Shown: positions 33,591-47,100 of the stretch, piece after piece
Layout: every line of letters starts with the position of its first letter
How positions within the stretch are numbered: the first letter of the stretch is position 1
Assembly (NCBI GenBank): GCA_034766995.1
Contig: CM068323.1
Location: 1,848,088-1,912,087 of the forward strand
Length of the DNA: 64,000 nucleotides
Direction: 5' to 3'
From: Acanthacorydalis orientalis
Taxonomy: Eukaryota > Arthropoda > Insecta > Megaloptera > Corydalidae
Made by a program: the position numbers and the translations under genes
Notes under the pieces: model-generated
What the model was told of the DNA's origin: nothing
Database searches by the model: none
What the model saw: only the letters and a program-made list of their open reading frames with translations

Positions 33591-34137
33591 GTCGTTTTTT
33601 TCGGCTACTCCTTGAATGCGAATTGCATAAGCAAATCGTTAGTAATGACACTTTGGAATAATTTATGGCTTAATTTGCAGTTTATGTGTTAATATGTGCT
33701 CATCTCGATTTAAAATCCGTTAGAATAACCTACGAGACACCAAGTTTCTCCTGCATACGTTGAAAAATTTCATCATTCCGAGCAGAATGGTGTCTTTCGG
33801 CTTGAAAAAAGCCAATCACAGAACCTCACCGTTGAAAACATTTCATTAAGCGATGAATCATCCTTCTTGATTAGTGAAGCGCTGTTGTCGAAATAACGAC
33901 AACAGTTACAACAATCGATCAGCTGTTTTCGAAATAATATTTTATAACGTATTACGTGGCTCAGTTGTAAATTTTTCCATCGGAAATTTTTCATATTTTC
34001 TCAACAGAAATTAAAAAATAAAAAAATTACTAACTATCCAAAGTGTTGCGTGTCTTTTGCGCTACTCTGTATTCATTCCATATAAAATATACAAGGTATA
34101 AACAAATGTACGCGCACACATATGTATTTATATACAA

Positions 34138-34140
<3 letters not shown>
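33591..34140. other. no gene recognised; small hairpin at 33892-33915
   Basis: Unique AT-rich sequence. CTGTTGTCG and CGACAACAG form a perfect 9-bp stem around a 6-base loop at 33892-33915. No ORF of interest. Confidence 0.5.
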
Positions 34141-34196
<56 letters not shown>

Positions 34197-34236
34197 AGTG
34201 GGAGGCTTAAGGGTGCGTCGACAACTGAGGTCATGA

Positions 34237-34308
<72 letters not shown>

Positions 34309-34311
34309 GTA
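34141..34311. repeat. two (TA)n microsatellites split by about 44 bp
   Basis: TA runs at 34147-34194 and about 34238-34311 surround a short unique GC-richer segment. The YIYI reading frames are artefacts. Confidence 0.9.
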
Positions 34312-34521
34312 AAATTTTCATTAAAGTAAAGGAACATTACGATAGAATGGATTGATGAATCAGAATAATCACATTAATTACAATAGCAGTCTTAATTTTA
34401 CTCCACTTCTGATAACTCCAACTGCATTCCATGTTCATTCATCGTCGATTCTATACCGTGTTGATTTTATTATACCTTTCATTTTTGTCCCAGGCCAGTG
34501 GCGTGCCTGAAATTCCAATCA

Positions 34522-34577
<56 letters not shown>

Positions 34578-35949
34578 CATATATATGAATGTATGTGTGT
34601 GTAAAGAATTTTTTTGATTATAATAAGGCTTGATTAACTATTTCCGTACGTGCACATAAACTATGCCTGTTTCTAAATATTTCAAATAAAATAACGATAT
34701 CGTATACAACTCAATAGTGCAGAAATTCACTATCCGTGGGGCTGATTTCGTATAGATAGACTTGTCGACTCAGTGTTATAAATATTTTGAAGAACGCACA
34801 CAATGCATTCAATTAATCTCATTCGCTTTTCATTTGTTTTTCATACAAGTATAATAAATTTACTTGATTTGATCATAAAATAAGTATGCGGTGCAAACAT
34901 ACCTCAAATCCAAAAGATTTCCAACATTGTCTGTTACATAGATAGATAGATAGAGAGATTATGTTTTAGGGGGGAGGAAACCATCTTGCCAACCGGCACT
35001 TAGACTCGAGATCCATTATGATGCCTTCCCTCGGCTGATCAAATCTACTCGGGCTCCTTCCAGAATCCTAATTATGTTATGTTGAGATGAAATATGTATC
35101 CTATTAACACTTTGTATCCTATGTTACACTGAAAATAATTAACTGTTATGACTCTAACGGATGAACTGAATGACAAGAAATTAATCGCGCCACAATCAAA
35201 TCTCATTGTCGAACACTGTATTTGTTCAGCACGGTCATCTAACAAGTACAACGCGCGTATTGCACGGCGGCAAATTCAAATTGTCTCTCTAACATACTTA
35301 ACCGCTGTACATTATTGGAACGTAATGAGATAATCAGAGATAACGAATATTAAAAATTATTCTATACATAAATCGCATTTTGTTTTACTATTCATAAGGA
35401 CTGATGGTAAACAATGCAGATTAACGATTTATCACCACTACGAGGAGCGGCGCAGTGTGGACATTATAATCAAATTTTTCAGTTCTTTCGTTCACTTAAT
35501 GCACCATAAACGTTTTAAGAAGGACACTATTTGAAAATACATAACGTGTAAGTACTTTTTTCGATCACTGAAGCTTTGTGATTCAGTGCTGCACAAGCTT
35601 TCACGTTTCCTGTATGATTTTTTTCTGTAGCACGTCGCGAAAACAGAAAGAAATATCAATTTTGAAAAGTGAACCAAGAGTGAAGTTAAAGACTAGTTTT
35701 TCTAACTGAAAAATTACGCCTATTTTGAAAAATGTTCGATCTACTATACGCAATACATTTTAAAACGATATAAAGAATGTAAATCAGTCCGTAACCGACA
35801 ACTACAAGGACGGTCAAAGTTGTCGAACGGTGCGAAGGACGGGAGAGTGTGGAATCTCTCTCTAAGTAAGAATCCAAGCACCAGTACAGCAAATATCATT
35901 AGTGAATGAAATCAAATGCGCGAAAAGAAGGTATGTAGTTGAATGCCAG
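34312..35949. other. no gene recognised; TA tract at 34528-34566
   Basis: Contains a TA tract, a (GATA) run near 34940 and short unremarkable ORFs. I recognise no protein, RNA or transposon terminus. Confidence 0.45.
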
Positions 35950-35989
35950 TGGCGTAGATGAAGATTCTCTAGATGACAAGGTACGGGTT

Positions 35990-36343
35990 TGGTTTTGGTG
36001 TTACGGAAACATCTTTTTAAAAAAACACAGCTGGAGTTTATTATAAAATTACACAGATGCCATTCTACAAACTTAATTATAACAAATCTACTTAAATCTA
36101 AGTTTATATAGGTTTATATAGTATTCCGATATTATTATTCGACGGGAACTGTCCATTCAGCTTCCCATGGCGTTGTCCAGTCCGGATGTTTGTGTCTGTC
36201 GCCATTCGATGGGAACTGTCGATTCGGCTTCTTACAGAACTCGGAAGATGTCGTCTGATCCGGATGTTTATTAGTTATTATTGATGAGAACTGTCTATGT
36301 CATCTTCTCACAGACATTGCCTGAATTATGTGAATATATTACT
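35990..36343 (-). mobile_element. probable solo LTR
   Basis: Inserted in the P-like terminal repeat with TACGGGTT on both sides (35982-35989 and 36344-36351). On the minus strand it has a TATATAAACC promoter-like stretch near the middle and AATAAA before a T-rich end, then ends CCAAAACCA. This is the layout of a short LTR. It also contains three imperfect units of about 75-80 bp with GGGAACTGTC at 36140, 36218 and 36287. No coding part is present. Confidence 0.5.
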
Positions 36344-36974
36344 TACGGGTTAAAATCCACGGCATGAAAACGCTCGACATTCGGGTGCGGGGCGTTAACT
36401 CTCTGTGTCATCGCTAGAGGCACTGTCCGCGTGATATATGTGTGCGGGAGGTTTGAATACTCGAAATTTGAATATTAGCTTTGGTATGCATTCCTGTTCG
36501 GAAATGTTGAATTTTAACACATTTTTATAATAGTTCTAAAGTAGTGAGATATAAAATACGAAGTGCATTACATTAAAGTTACTATCAAATTGTGTTAAAA
36601 TTAAACATTTTTGAACGGATGTGAATATATTTTAAGTTATTTATTTTTTGTATTCGTACGATTGTACAATCATGTTCACATTTCATAAGCAGAGAAAGTT
36701 ATCTGTATAACATATTTGTTTTTAAAAAATATTTAACACTGACAATAAATAACTAATCATTAGTTCTAAATAAATATTAATAATAATCACAAAAGAAGAA
36801 CATTTAATACAATGTGAATATATTTTAAGTTATTCATAAAAGAGATATTTATTAATATAACATATTTGTTTTTTAAGGAAAATTAACACTAACAATAAAT
36901 AACAAAACACCAGTAATAAACAAATACTAATAATAATCACAAAAAAGGACATTTAATACAACATTGTAGAAATT

Positions 36975-37175
36975 TCTCTACTTTCGAAATCAAAAAAGGG
37001 TCTTTCCTTTTCGATTTTAAGGCTTAAAGAATTGATCGACGGTAACGCAATTAATTTCCGTTATATATACTGAAACCTTTTGTGTTCCTCTTCCAGAAAG
37101 ATAAACACGACATCTTATCTTTTTCTGTCCACCGTCTGCCTGAATCTGCCACATCTCCGACACGAAGCTACAAAA
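36975..37175 (-). pseudogene. P-like copy 3: remnant of the RNase H-type exon
   Basis: The minus strand reads LRVGDVADSGRRWTEKDK and CLSFWKRNTKGF, like the start of this exon in copies 1 and 2. It then jumps directly to the sequence that ends the exon, so about 400 bp is deleted. Stops are present. Confidence 0.65.
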
Positions 37176-38001
37176 CTAAAAAAAAAATATTTGCTTGTTA
37201 ATTTATAAACGACAACTTATACATTTATTAATTTGAAAAAAATATTACCTGCGAGACCAACAAGATTCGGAATGCAGCAAGAAGGTCTTTGAAAACTAGA
37301 CACAAGCGATCTGCACTGCTTCGTGACAAGGCATTTATATTTTTTCTTTATTTTTCGCACAAACACTATTTAGCCTTCGTATATATTTTTGTTCAGTTTT
37401 TAAAATCTTCACAAATTTATGAGTAATCGACGCGTCTCGCATTTGTTTTCTAATATCTCGAATAGACATTAATGGTGGTTTCTACAATATAAATACAATT
37501 AATGGATTTCGAACGTCGGATATATAAATCATGCCTAAAGAATACCAACTACTTACACGAGATTCTTTTGAAGGAATAGTTACTGAAGTCGTCGCTTCCT
37601 CGGCGGCACTCATTTCGATCGAAGCGAGTGTGGTAATGTCCGACGGCTCCTCCAAAGTTGCGATCAAAAACGTTCGTCACATGTTATGTAGTGTAAATCT
37701 GTACCGTTTCGATTTACCAATTTAACTTACACGGTCAGTGTTTCCATTCAAAATAATAACAGAAACATTGCAGGTTTTGGGTACAGTTTGTTTAGTAATT
37801 ATAATAGAAATATTAATAATTTTACAAAATAAATTATAGTATAAATAATAATATTAAAATTGTCAATGCTCACATTTACAGGTAGATCGATCTCATCCGC
37901 AATGGTTGGAGCGATCGATGTTTCCATCGTACTGGTTGATGGGAGCACTGCAGACGCGGGCTAAAGTTCAAATAGCACTTATTATACAAATGTTTATCGC
38001 T

Positions 38002-38304
38002 ACAGGCGGCCGAAGCTACTGGCGTTGTGATGGAAACACCTCCGCATTCATGACGAGAACAGGTTGCGGCCCGGGCTGCGGGTCGCGGGCAGCGGGCTTC
38101 TCTCGCGCCTCGAGCCGAACCCCCCCCCCGTATCAAGTCGTGTTACTATAAACAAGAAGCTCGAACAATGCCTTCCGCTCTTCTCGATACATTATTCGTA
38201 TCGACGGATCGAGCGTCGTTATCACCATGAGTCATAGGTCCTCGTAACTCGCACTCAACACCTCTGAAGCGTTTACGCTGGCACAACAATGAAATGAAAA
38301 AAAT
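38002..38304 (+). mobile_element. 303-bp retro-inserted sequence with A-rich tail
   Basis: Copy 2 lacks this segment. It is flanked by an exact 11-bp duplication, TGTTTATCGCT (37991-38001 and 38305-38315). Its plus-strand 3' end is ATGAAATGAAAAAAAT, an A-rich tail. The 5' half is very GC-rich (GCGGCCCGGGCTGCGGG). This pattern is typical of LINE-mediated retrotransposition of a cellular RNA or a SINE. I do not recognise the source. Confidence 0.75.
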
Positions 38305-38459
38305 TGTTTATCGCTTCTCAAAAACAAATCCGGTACTTTCGGATCGTTGTATTTCACATAGCATGATTTTGAAAAATTGTTATTTTTCAAAACCATATCT
38401 AATAAATCACTTTATTTATTTTTAACAAATGAAGATTATGTTAACAAAACATTTCATAC

Positions 38460-38770
38460 CTGTTTCTCCGAGCACAAAGAGGGGACGGCTGATCTATTTA
38501 AGCGGTTTTGCGGAGAACTGGTAAAATCACATGTTTTAAAAAGATGTCTGCACAATCTCTTCACTTTAGATGCTGCATCAGCATGTTCTTCACCAATTCC
38601 GATTGCTCGAAGCCATAGTCGTGCTCCTACAATACAATTATAATTACACATGAATCAACAATGAAAGTTAAACAACTAACAAACTATCAACAATGAAAGT
38701 TAATAAAATTAAAATATAACTCACCTGCTTTTCGTCCTTTGGCAATAAAATAATTTATTCTTCGGGACAT
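38460..38770 (-). pseudogene. P-like copy 3: start codon and THAP-type exons
   Basis: Exon 1 (38770-38725) starts ATG TCC CGA AGA and continues INYFIAKGRK, with a CAG|GTGAGT donor. Exon 2 (38626-38460) reads ARLWLRAIGIGEEHADAASK and later TCDFTSSPQNRLNRSAVPSL. It is uninterrupted in this copy. The AVPSL ending is THAP-like. Confidence 0.6.
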
Positions 38771-39290
38771 CATAAATCTAACAGCTACGCCGAGCAAAAT
38801 TCATTCTCACAAAGTGTGCAAACAGCGACAATGAACATTATTAAACAGATTAAATTTTAAACATCGTTTTGCTGAGCATGCAATTTTTGTTCGACCAATA
38901 GGAGAGCATTTCTACGTTCGTGTTCTCTGCCAATAGTCGAACGATACATAAAATGACTTATAAGCCGAACAACTAACGCCATCTATTTAAATACGGAAAA
39001 CTAAATACTATTCTCATATTTTCGTATGTTACTTCGACCGGCCTGCGCTAAATGCGATCATAAACGCATGTTAAACAGATGACATTTTTGAACAGCGACT
39101 AATTAAGAATGCAATTTTTGTTCGACCAATAAGAGAGCATTTACACGTTCGTGTCCTCTGCCAATAGTAATACGATATACAAAATGACTTGTAAATCGAA
39201 CAACTAGCGCCATCCGTTGCTGTCATAATAAACAAAATATCGTGCTCATATAATCGTATGTTACGTTGAGCGGCCTGGTCACTAGTATCG

Positions 39291-40120
39291 ATTATTCGAA
39301 ACTGAAAATATACTAACGTAGAAAAAATTGTGTCCGTGGAAAGCCGCGCTGTGGAAGTGAAACTTCTGTGCGATCGGTATATGAAAATAACAGGGTATAA
39401 GAGAATGATATTATTGTTGATTTTTATCAAGAACTATTTTCCGTTTAATCAAAATATTACTTTTTTCCTTTCGCGACGTCTCCTCACTAGACGTGCGTCG
39501 GATGTTGAAATACCATTCGCCGGTGCAGTACTCGTTGATTGCACAGAAATCTCAACTTTTACCCACCACTTACTTCCGTTGCTACCACGCCACGACTAAG
39601 ATTTCGTGTCGCGTTAAGGCAGTGCAGATTTTGTGACGTGGGCAAACGAGTTCACCCTCGCTATAAAAATGTCATTTCGAAAAAAATATTGGAATAGAAC
39701 AGACGGATTTTGCAGTAGCTAGAACGACTTATTTAAATTTAATTCAAATCGACACACTATTGCAACTGGATGAAATATAGAGTACACACAATATGATGAT
39801 GCACGAAACATTATACGGAGCGATGCAAAAATACAAAAGCTGTTATCGATACAGATTTGATACCATGTGATATAAACATACGGTACACTAGGAGAAAAAT
39901 AATTCATACCGATTGATATTGCGATGAGAAACGTTAATAGCAAGGCGTTTTCTTTCAGCAGTGTCCGTTTGTTCATAATTTAAATAGAAGCGATACTACT
40001 GGTATCTGACGAGTGAAATATGACACATAAATTATTGATTTTAAGTCATTGAACACGTTAAGCTCCAGAACACGTCGGTCACCCGGTGACTGACGATACA
40101 AAATTTAATAAATAGTATCT
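39291..40120. other. no gene recognised
   Basis: Contains an unremarkable 89-codon plus ORF (39330-39599) without recognisable domains. Nothing else is identifiable. Confidence 0.45.
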
Positions 40121-40381
40121 GTAACGGTATCATCCGTACTAGAGAGAGAGAGACGGAGAGACAACAGATTCTGTGTAGTGACAATCAATGTCAACAGACA
40201 TTAATAGTCATTTCACTTCATTGAATACCAAAGAATGTCTGTTGTTGGCCGCGGCACTCTTATCCCTCTCGCTGATGCCGCTTCCTACGCCCGTCTGTCC
40301 CCTAACTCCCTCAACACAACCATCAATCCATCGAGTCTGTTGTCTCTCCGTCTCTCTCTCTAGTACGTATGATACCGTAAC
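40121..40381. mobile_element. 261-bp MITE with 46-bp inverted ends
   Basis: The left arm starts GTAACGGTATCATCCGTACT and continues with an AG-rich run to ACAACAGA. The right arm is its near-perfect reverse complement (40336-40381). There is no coding capacity. The arm word TAGTACGTATGATAC also appears near 54180, hinting at another relic. A clear target duplication was not found. Confidence 0.75.
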
Positions 40382-41157
40382 AATATCCTTATATTAAGAA
40401 TCAAAAAAATGTTCAAGACGCTAGAAAAAGAGAAAAGTATCTAGATATTACTTTAATTAATATTAATTCTCTATAATACAATTACGATACGATAAAAATT
40501 ATTTTGACTGATTCTGTTCAATCCCTGTAGAGGCAGAGAAATGATTTTTCATTGCAGTCATCACAGAATGTTATTTGTTCAGTCGAATGTCTGGCAATAT
40601 TTCTTCCATGTCGTGCTGCATCATCTGCGAAGCGTCTCATACAATATTTTCTAACTTCAGAGTCTCTTCCATGTTTCACTTTCGTATCCGTCTTGCGCTG
40701 ACATCTGATTGATAAAAATACAAAAACGTCTTCCTCACTGTACCGGAAAACGGAACAGAACTAACTTGTTGAAGAATATAAAGCGATTCCGACGAAACGA
40801 ACGAAGTAAACGCGAAATAATATACAAAGTGTGTCCATATATATGAAGATGCGCGTGCAATCTAATCGCGGTCCCGCGTTCGTCTCCGGGCGGCGGTGTC
40901 GCGCGCCGTAACCGGAAACATACACGAAATAGTCTCGGCGCTCGACGTGTTAAATGTCTAGTAAATGCCGTGTTAATCGTAGTCCCAGACTTCGTAACTG
41001 TTACTACTGAATTGTCGTTCATTTGTTGTTCAAAACGATGTCTATTTTGTTTCTATTCACAGAGTACACTGTTGCCGAAGTACACTTATCACAGGACCGC
41101 GAGTATTAACGTGTTCTTAGTAATCTGTTCAGAAACTTTAACTATTGTCGTCACAAA
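40382..41157. other. downstream flank of the NACHT-ankyrin gene
   Basis: Possible 3' UTR of the minus-strand gene and flanking DNA. A GC-rich section (about 40850-40930) is unlike the surroundings. A 95-codon minus ORF at 40735-41022 has no recognisable domain. Confidence 0.4.
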
Positions 41158-44100
41158 CTAAGGAACCGCTCTGAGGAATAGGTTTTCAATATCGACAGAG
41201 CCTACTCTAGCAGCGTAATCTAAGGCAGTATTTCCAATCTTGTCCAGAGTATCAGTCGCTGCCCGAGCGTCATCTAGTAATAATTTGAACATTTCATAAT
41301 GACCATCGAGAGCAGCTAAATGCAATGGTGTGCGTCCGTCGTTGTTCTTGACATTTGGATCAGCATGCGCTGCGATTAATTGTCTCGCAATGTCAACATT
41401 TCCACCTACAGCAGCGTCATGAAGCACAGTATCTCCACGACTGTCAATAACATCATTCGCTGCCTGAGTGTCTTCTATTAATAATTTGAACATTTCATAA
41501 TGACCATAGAGAGCAGCTAAATGCAATGGTGTGCGTCCGTCGTTGTTCTTGACATTTGGATCAGCATGCGCTGCGATTAATAGTCTCGCAATGTCGACAT
41601 TTCCACCTACGGCAGCGTCATGAAGCACAGTATCTCCACGACTGTCAATAACATCATTCGCTGCCTGAGCGTCTTCTATTAATAATTTGCACATTGCATA
41701 ACGATCTTTCATTGCAGCTAAATGCAATGGTGTCCGTCCGTCGTTGTTCTTGACATTTGGATCAGCATGCGCTGCGATTAATAGTCTTGCAATGTTGACA
41801 TTTCCACCTTCGGCAGCGTCATGAAGCACAGTATCTCCATGCATGTCAATAACATCATTCGCTGCCTGAGCGTCTTCTATTAATAATTTGAACATTTCAT
41901 AATGACCATTGAGAGCAGCTAAATGCAATGATGTGCGTCCGTCATTGTTCTTGACATTTGGATCAAAACGCGCTGCGATTAATAGTCTCGCAATGTCAAC
42001 ATTTCCACGTTCAGCAGCATAATGAAGCACAGTATCTCCACGACTGTCAGTAACATCATTCGCTGCCTGAGCGTCTTCTATTAATAATTTGCACATTGCA
42101 TAACGATCATGCATTACAGCTAAATGCAATGGTGTGCGTCCGTCGTTGTTCTTGACATTTGGATCAGCATGCGCTGCGATTAATTGTCTCGCAATGTCGA
42201 CATTTCCACGTCCAGCAGCGAAATGAAGCACAGTATTTCTACGACTGTCAATAACAGCATTAGCTGCCTGAGCGTCTTCTATTAATAATTTGAACATTTC
42301 ATAATGACCATTGAGAGCAGCTAAATGCAATGGTGTGCGTCCGTTGTTGTTCGTGACATTTGGATCAAAATGCGCTGCGATTAATAGTCTCGCAATGTCG
42401 ACATTTCCACCTCGAGCAGCGTAATGAAGCACAGTATCTCCACGACTGTCAATAACATCATTCGCTGCCTGAGCGTCTTCTATTAAGAATTTGAAAATTT
42501 CATAACGACCTTTGAGAGCAGCTGAATGCAATGGTGTGCGTCCGTCGTTGTTCTTGACATTTGGATCAGCATGCGCTGCGATTAATAGTCTTGCAATGTT
42601 GACATTTCCACCTTCGGCAGCGTCATGAAGCACAGTATCTCCATGCATGTCAATAACATCATTCGCTGCCTGAGCGTCTTCTATTAATAATTTGAACATT
42701 TCATAATGACCATAGAGAGCAGCCAAATGCAATGGTGTGCGTCCGTTGTTGTTCTTGACATTTGGATCCACATGCGCTGCTATTAATAATCTCGCAATGC
42801 GAACATTTCTACGTTCAGCAGCGAAATGAAGCACAGTATCTCCACGACTGTCAGTAACATCATTCGCTGCCTGAGCGTCTTCTATTAATAATTTGAACGT
42901 TTCATAAGGACCATTGAGAGCAGCTAAATGCAATGGTGTGCGTCCGTTGTTGTTCTTGACATTTGGATCCACATGCGCTGCTATTAATAATCTCGCAATG
43001 CGAACATTTCTACGTTCAGCAGCGAAATGAAGCACAGTATTTCCATGCATGTCAATAACATCATTCGCTGCCTGAGCGTCTTCTATTAATAATTTTAATA
43101 TTTCATAATGACCATAGAGAGCAGCTAAATGCAATGGTGTGCATCCGTAGTTGTTCTTGACATTTGGATCAAAATGCGCTGAGATTAATAGTCTCGCAAT
43201 GTCAACATTTCCACCTACAGCAGCGTCATGAAGCACAGTATCTCCGTCACTGTCAATAGCATCATTCGCTGCCTGAGCGTCTTCTATTAATAATTTGCAC
43301 ATTGCATAACGATCTTTCATTGCAGCTAAATGCAATGGTGTGCGTCCGACGTTGTTCTTGACATTTGGATCCACATGCGCTGCGATTAATAGTCTCGCAA
43401 TGTCAACATTTCCACGTTCAGCAGCATAATGAAGCACAGTATCTCCACGACTGTCAGTAACATCATTCGCTGCCTGAGCGTCTTCTATTAATAATTTGAA
43501 CGTTTCATAAGGACCATTGAGAGCAGCTAAATGCAATGGTGTGCGTCCGTTGTTGTTCTTGACATTTGGATCCACATGCGCTGCTATTAATAATCTCGCA
43601 ATGCGAACATTTCTACGTTCAGCAGCGAAATGAAGCACAGTATTTCCATGCATGTCAATAACATCATTCGCTGCCTGAGCGTCTTCTATTAATAATTTTA
43701 ATATTTCATAATGACCATAGAGAGCAGCTAAATGCAATGGTGTGCATCCGTAGTTGTTCTTGACATTTGGATCAAAATGCGCTGAGATTAATAGTCTCGC
43801 AATGTCAACATTTCCACCTACAGCAGCGTCATGAAGCACAGTATCTCCGTCACTGTCAATAGCATCATTCGCTGCCTGAGCGTCTTCTATTAATAATTTG
43901 CACATTGCATAACGATCTTTCATTGCAGCTAAATGCAATGGTGTGCGTCCGACGTTGTTCTTGACATTTGGATCCACATGCGCTGCGATTAATAGTCTCG
44001 CAATGTCAACATTTCCACGTTCAGCAGCATAATGAAGCACAGTATCTCCACGACTGTCAGTAACATCATTCGCTGCCTGAGCGTCTTCTATTAATAATTT

Positions 44101-47100
44101 GCACATTGCATAACGATCATGCATTACAGCTAAATGCAATGGTGTGCGTCCGTCGTTGTTCTTGACATTTGGATCTGCATTCGCTTTAATTAATATTTTT
44201 ATAATTTCAGCACTACCTCCCCTAATAGCGCTGTGTAAAACTGTGTCTCCTTCAGTTCCCGTAAAATGAAATGGGACATTGGCTTTTAGGAACCGATCAT
44301 AGTCTTTATGTTTTCCTACGCTGTTCACAGAGGTTCCGCACTTAATTAAATATTTAGTTGTATTTACGTAAGCATTTCTTACTGCGTTGAATAAAAATTT
44401 CTCGTCCCTCATATACTCGTATGCTGTCTCGTCGTCAGCGTCGACCCCAAGTAACGTGTCTACGTTCTTCCAATTTCTTACGGCGCACGCATATTCGATC
44501 GGCCTCCACCCACACAAACTGTCCACCGTCATCGACTGTAAACCCTTCTCAATTAAAATACCAATCAGGTTGTTATGTTCGTACGCGGCACAAAGATGTA
44601 GAGCGTTTCTGTCGAAGTCTGCAATAGAATCGACGCGATCTGAATGCGTCTCGAGTATTTCGATTAAACATTTTTCGTCGTTGTTTAGAATCGCCTTGAA
44701 AATGTCACCTCTCGCCGACAAGCGATCGAAGAAACGTCGCACCATTTCAAATTCCGGCTCGAAGAAGGGTTTTTTGAAGAAAATAAGGAGCTGCTCTCGT
44801 CTACCGGACCCGTCGTTTTTAAGTCGATCGTAAAACCATTTCGCCGCGAAATATTCAGCGAACGTTTTGTGAATAAACGCGGGCCTCATGTTCTCGGCAA
44901 TATAAACAATTCCGTTTCTTTCATTCCCGCCCTCGGCCTCGCGTATGTAATCGTCCATTTTATTTTGGTCTTCCTCCGACAGTATGTCATCCACGCGAGC
45001 TTCCATGAAAATCGCGCGGAGACCGAAGTATGAATGGGTTTTGTTAAATCTGTCACGATCTTTTGAACATAGTTCCATGATTCCCGGCTTAGTTGTTTCC
45101 AATTTTAATTTCTCCTCTTCGTATATTATTCGTTTCTTCTCTATGAATTCTTCGTACAGTTCTAGAATGTCGAGGGTGTCGGGCAGATACGCTTCGACGT
45201 CGTCTTGCTCAGAATCAAAATATTCCTCGAACTTCGCTTGGTACACTTCGCCGAGCATCCGGCACTGCAACGGTATGCCCGTCATCTGCTGGTGTTTGTC
45301 ACGAATCGACTTGCTCGTCACGTTAATCAGACGATCGACGAACTTCTTCACACGTGCGCTCCGGTCGTCCGCCCCGTGCCTCTTCCAGTAAGTTAGGAAA
45401 AAGTTACCTTGGTCTTCGGTCGTGAATCTGACGAGCGAACAGGGCAACACGTTCAGTTCCTTTTCCAAGTACTTTTCCTCTTGCGGTCTACTCGTCAGCC
45501 ACAGCCTAACAGCACCGATGTCCATAAGTAATTTGATGAGATCGATTACGATCTCCCTGTAGTGTGGCGCGATTTCGTCGAATCCGTCCAATAAAACGAA
45601 TATCTCGCCGGATTGACTGAAGTGCCGCTCGAAGTAATTCTTCTCGAACGTGTTCCTGTAACCTTCTGTATTGTTGTACAACTGCGTTCCCACGATAAAG
45701 TCGATGGCCTCGCTTCGTTCTGCGAAATTTCGTTTTTCTTTGAGCCGTTTTTCGAATTCTTCTGTGCAATTATTTAAGTTTATTTTAATTGCGAGTGTGT
45801 TCGGCGTTTCTTCAGTCATCCGCGAGGCCAAAACGGTAAGCAAATCACTCTTTCCCATTCCCGGTTCGGCTATGATCAAAACTATTCTATTATCTATGTC
45901 GGTTAAGCGACGTAGTTCGATAGGCCTAGACGATTCTTCATTCACGTACGGTAATAATCTGTCTATTGATTTACTGTCTTGACAGAAGAACTCGTCGTTT
46001 TCATGCCGCAACAGAGTGACGTTTCCGTTTGTATGTTTCATGTAGTGATTGAAAAAGACGTTTTGCGAATTTGCTGTATCGGTAGAAACAAGCTTGCATT
46101 TCGCTGACGATCCTAGTCGTCGAAACTCGGCCTCGTTTATGTTGCAAATAATGAATACATCGTCCCTGCTGCCGACATTAAATATATCTTTGCTTATTCG
46201 GTTCCGTAGAGAGATTCGTCTCTCGATAAAGTTCGAAATATCGCAGTCAATCTGTTGTCCGAGCGTGACCGTATAATCGACAACATCGTTGAGAATTCCG
46301 TCGTACAATAAATCCGAGAATTTCGAAATCTCGACATCCGCCAGCTTCACATCTCGACCTCGCAGGCAAATCGTCCTCTCGTCTTCTATTCGCCTTCGAG
46401 TACGTTCCTCTAGATCATTCCATTCTGTTCGATCCGTTATTATCTCATACATGTCATTCGAATAATTTGTACCGCTCTTGGAAACAAAAATTATTTTCCT
46501 CATGTCCATGCAAACGCTCTCTGACTCTTGAATTCTGTCCAAAAAATCCTCGATTTTGTCTGCAAGGTCCGTCGTCATGTCATCTTCGCACGTGATAATT
46601 AAGTATTCGGTTTTTTCAATATCGATATCTTTCTCGATTGCGCTTGACATGCTGCCAAATTGACTTTCCGTGATCAGATTGTATTTTTTACCTTCGTATA
46701 TGTCGCTCAATTTGATTGAAGCGAAGACGGTGCCAGCGTTCGCTATGATAATTATAACTTCTTTATTGCTGCATTCGATGGTCGTTTTCAGTCGCTCGGC
46801 CGATTCTTCTCTAACAGAATATCCTCCAGTCGTCAACAGGTTCATATTCATTTCGTGAAACGCTGCTAACCTCGTCATGGAGCATCTGCTCGCTTCTTCG
46901 AACCAATTCGCCAGTTGTGTGTCCGTCAGTACCGTGACATTCGGATCACTGTGAAATGTATAAACTCTGTTGTACAAAAGCGTGTGAACAACATCGGACT
47001 GATTTGAATTGCTCACACGATTCTTCTCCAAATATCTCTTTATTTCGTCTTTAATCGAGATTGCCAGCTCGTCTTTACTTGGTTGTTTCACGTGCAATTT

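Larger units (their letters stand above)
35950..39290 (-). mobile_element. P-like (THAP9-type) transposon, copy 3, deleted and twice invaded
   Basis: The 3' terminal repeat starts at 35950 (GCGTAGATGAAGATTCTC) and is split by a probable solo LTR at 35990-36343. It resumes with its palindrome at 36489-36623. A segment of about 190 bp is duplicated in tandem at about 36619-37000. Little of the RNase H exon remains (36975-37175). Upstream exons lie at 37230-37470 and 37876-38130, with THAP-type exons at 38460-38770. A retro-insert is at 38002-38304. A 230-bp 5' flanking unit is present twice (about 38879 and 39109). Confidence 0.75.

Noticed and set aside
39330..39599. 89-codon plus ORF as a small host protein
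   Set aside because: No recognisable domain, signal peptide or context; length is within chance expectation.
40735..41022. 95-codon minus ORF downstream of the NACHT-ankyrin gene
   Set aside because: No domain, no homologue recognised and an arginine-rich random composition in a GC-rich patch.
44387..46858. Plus-strand ORFs of 60-150 codons opposite the NACHT-ankyrin gene
   Set aside because: They are shadows of the strong minus-strand coding sequence and show no domains.
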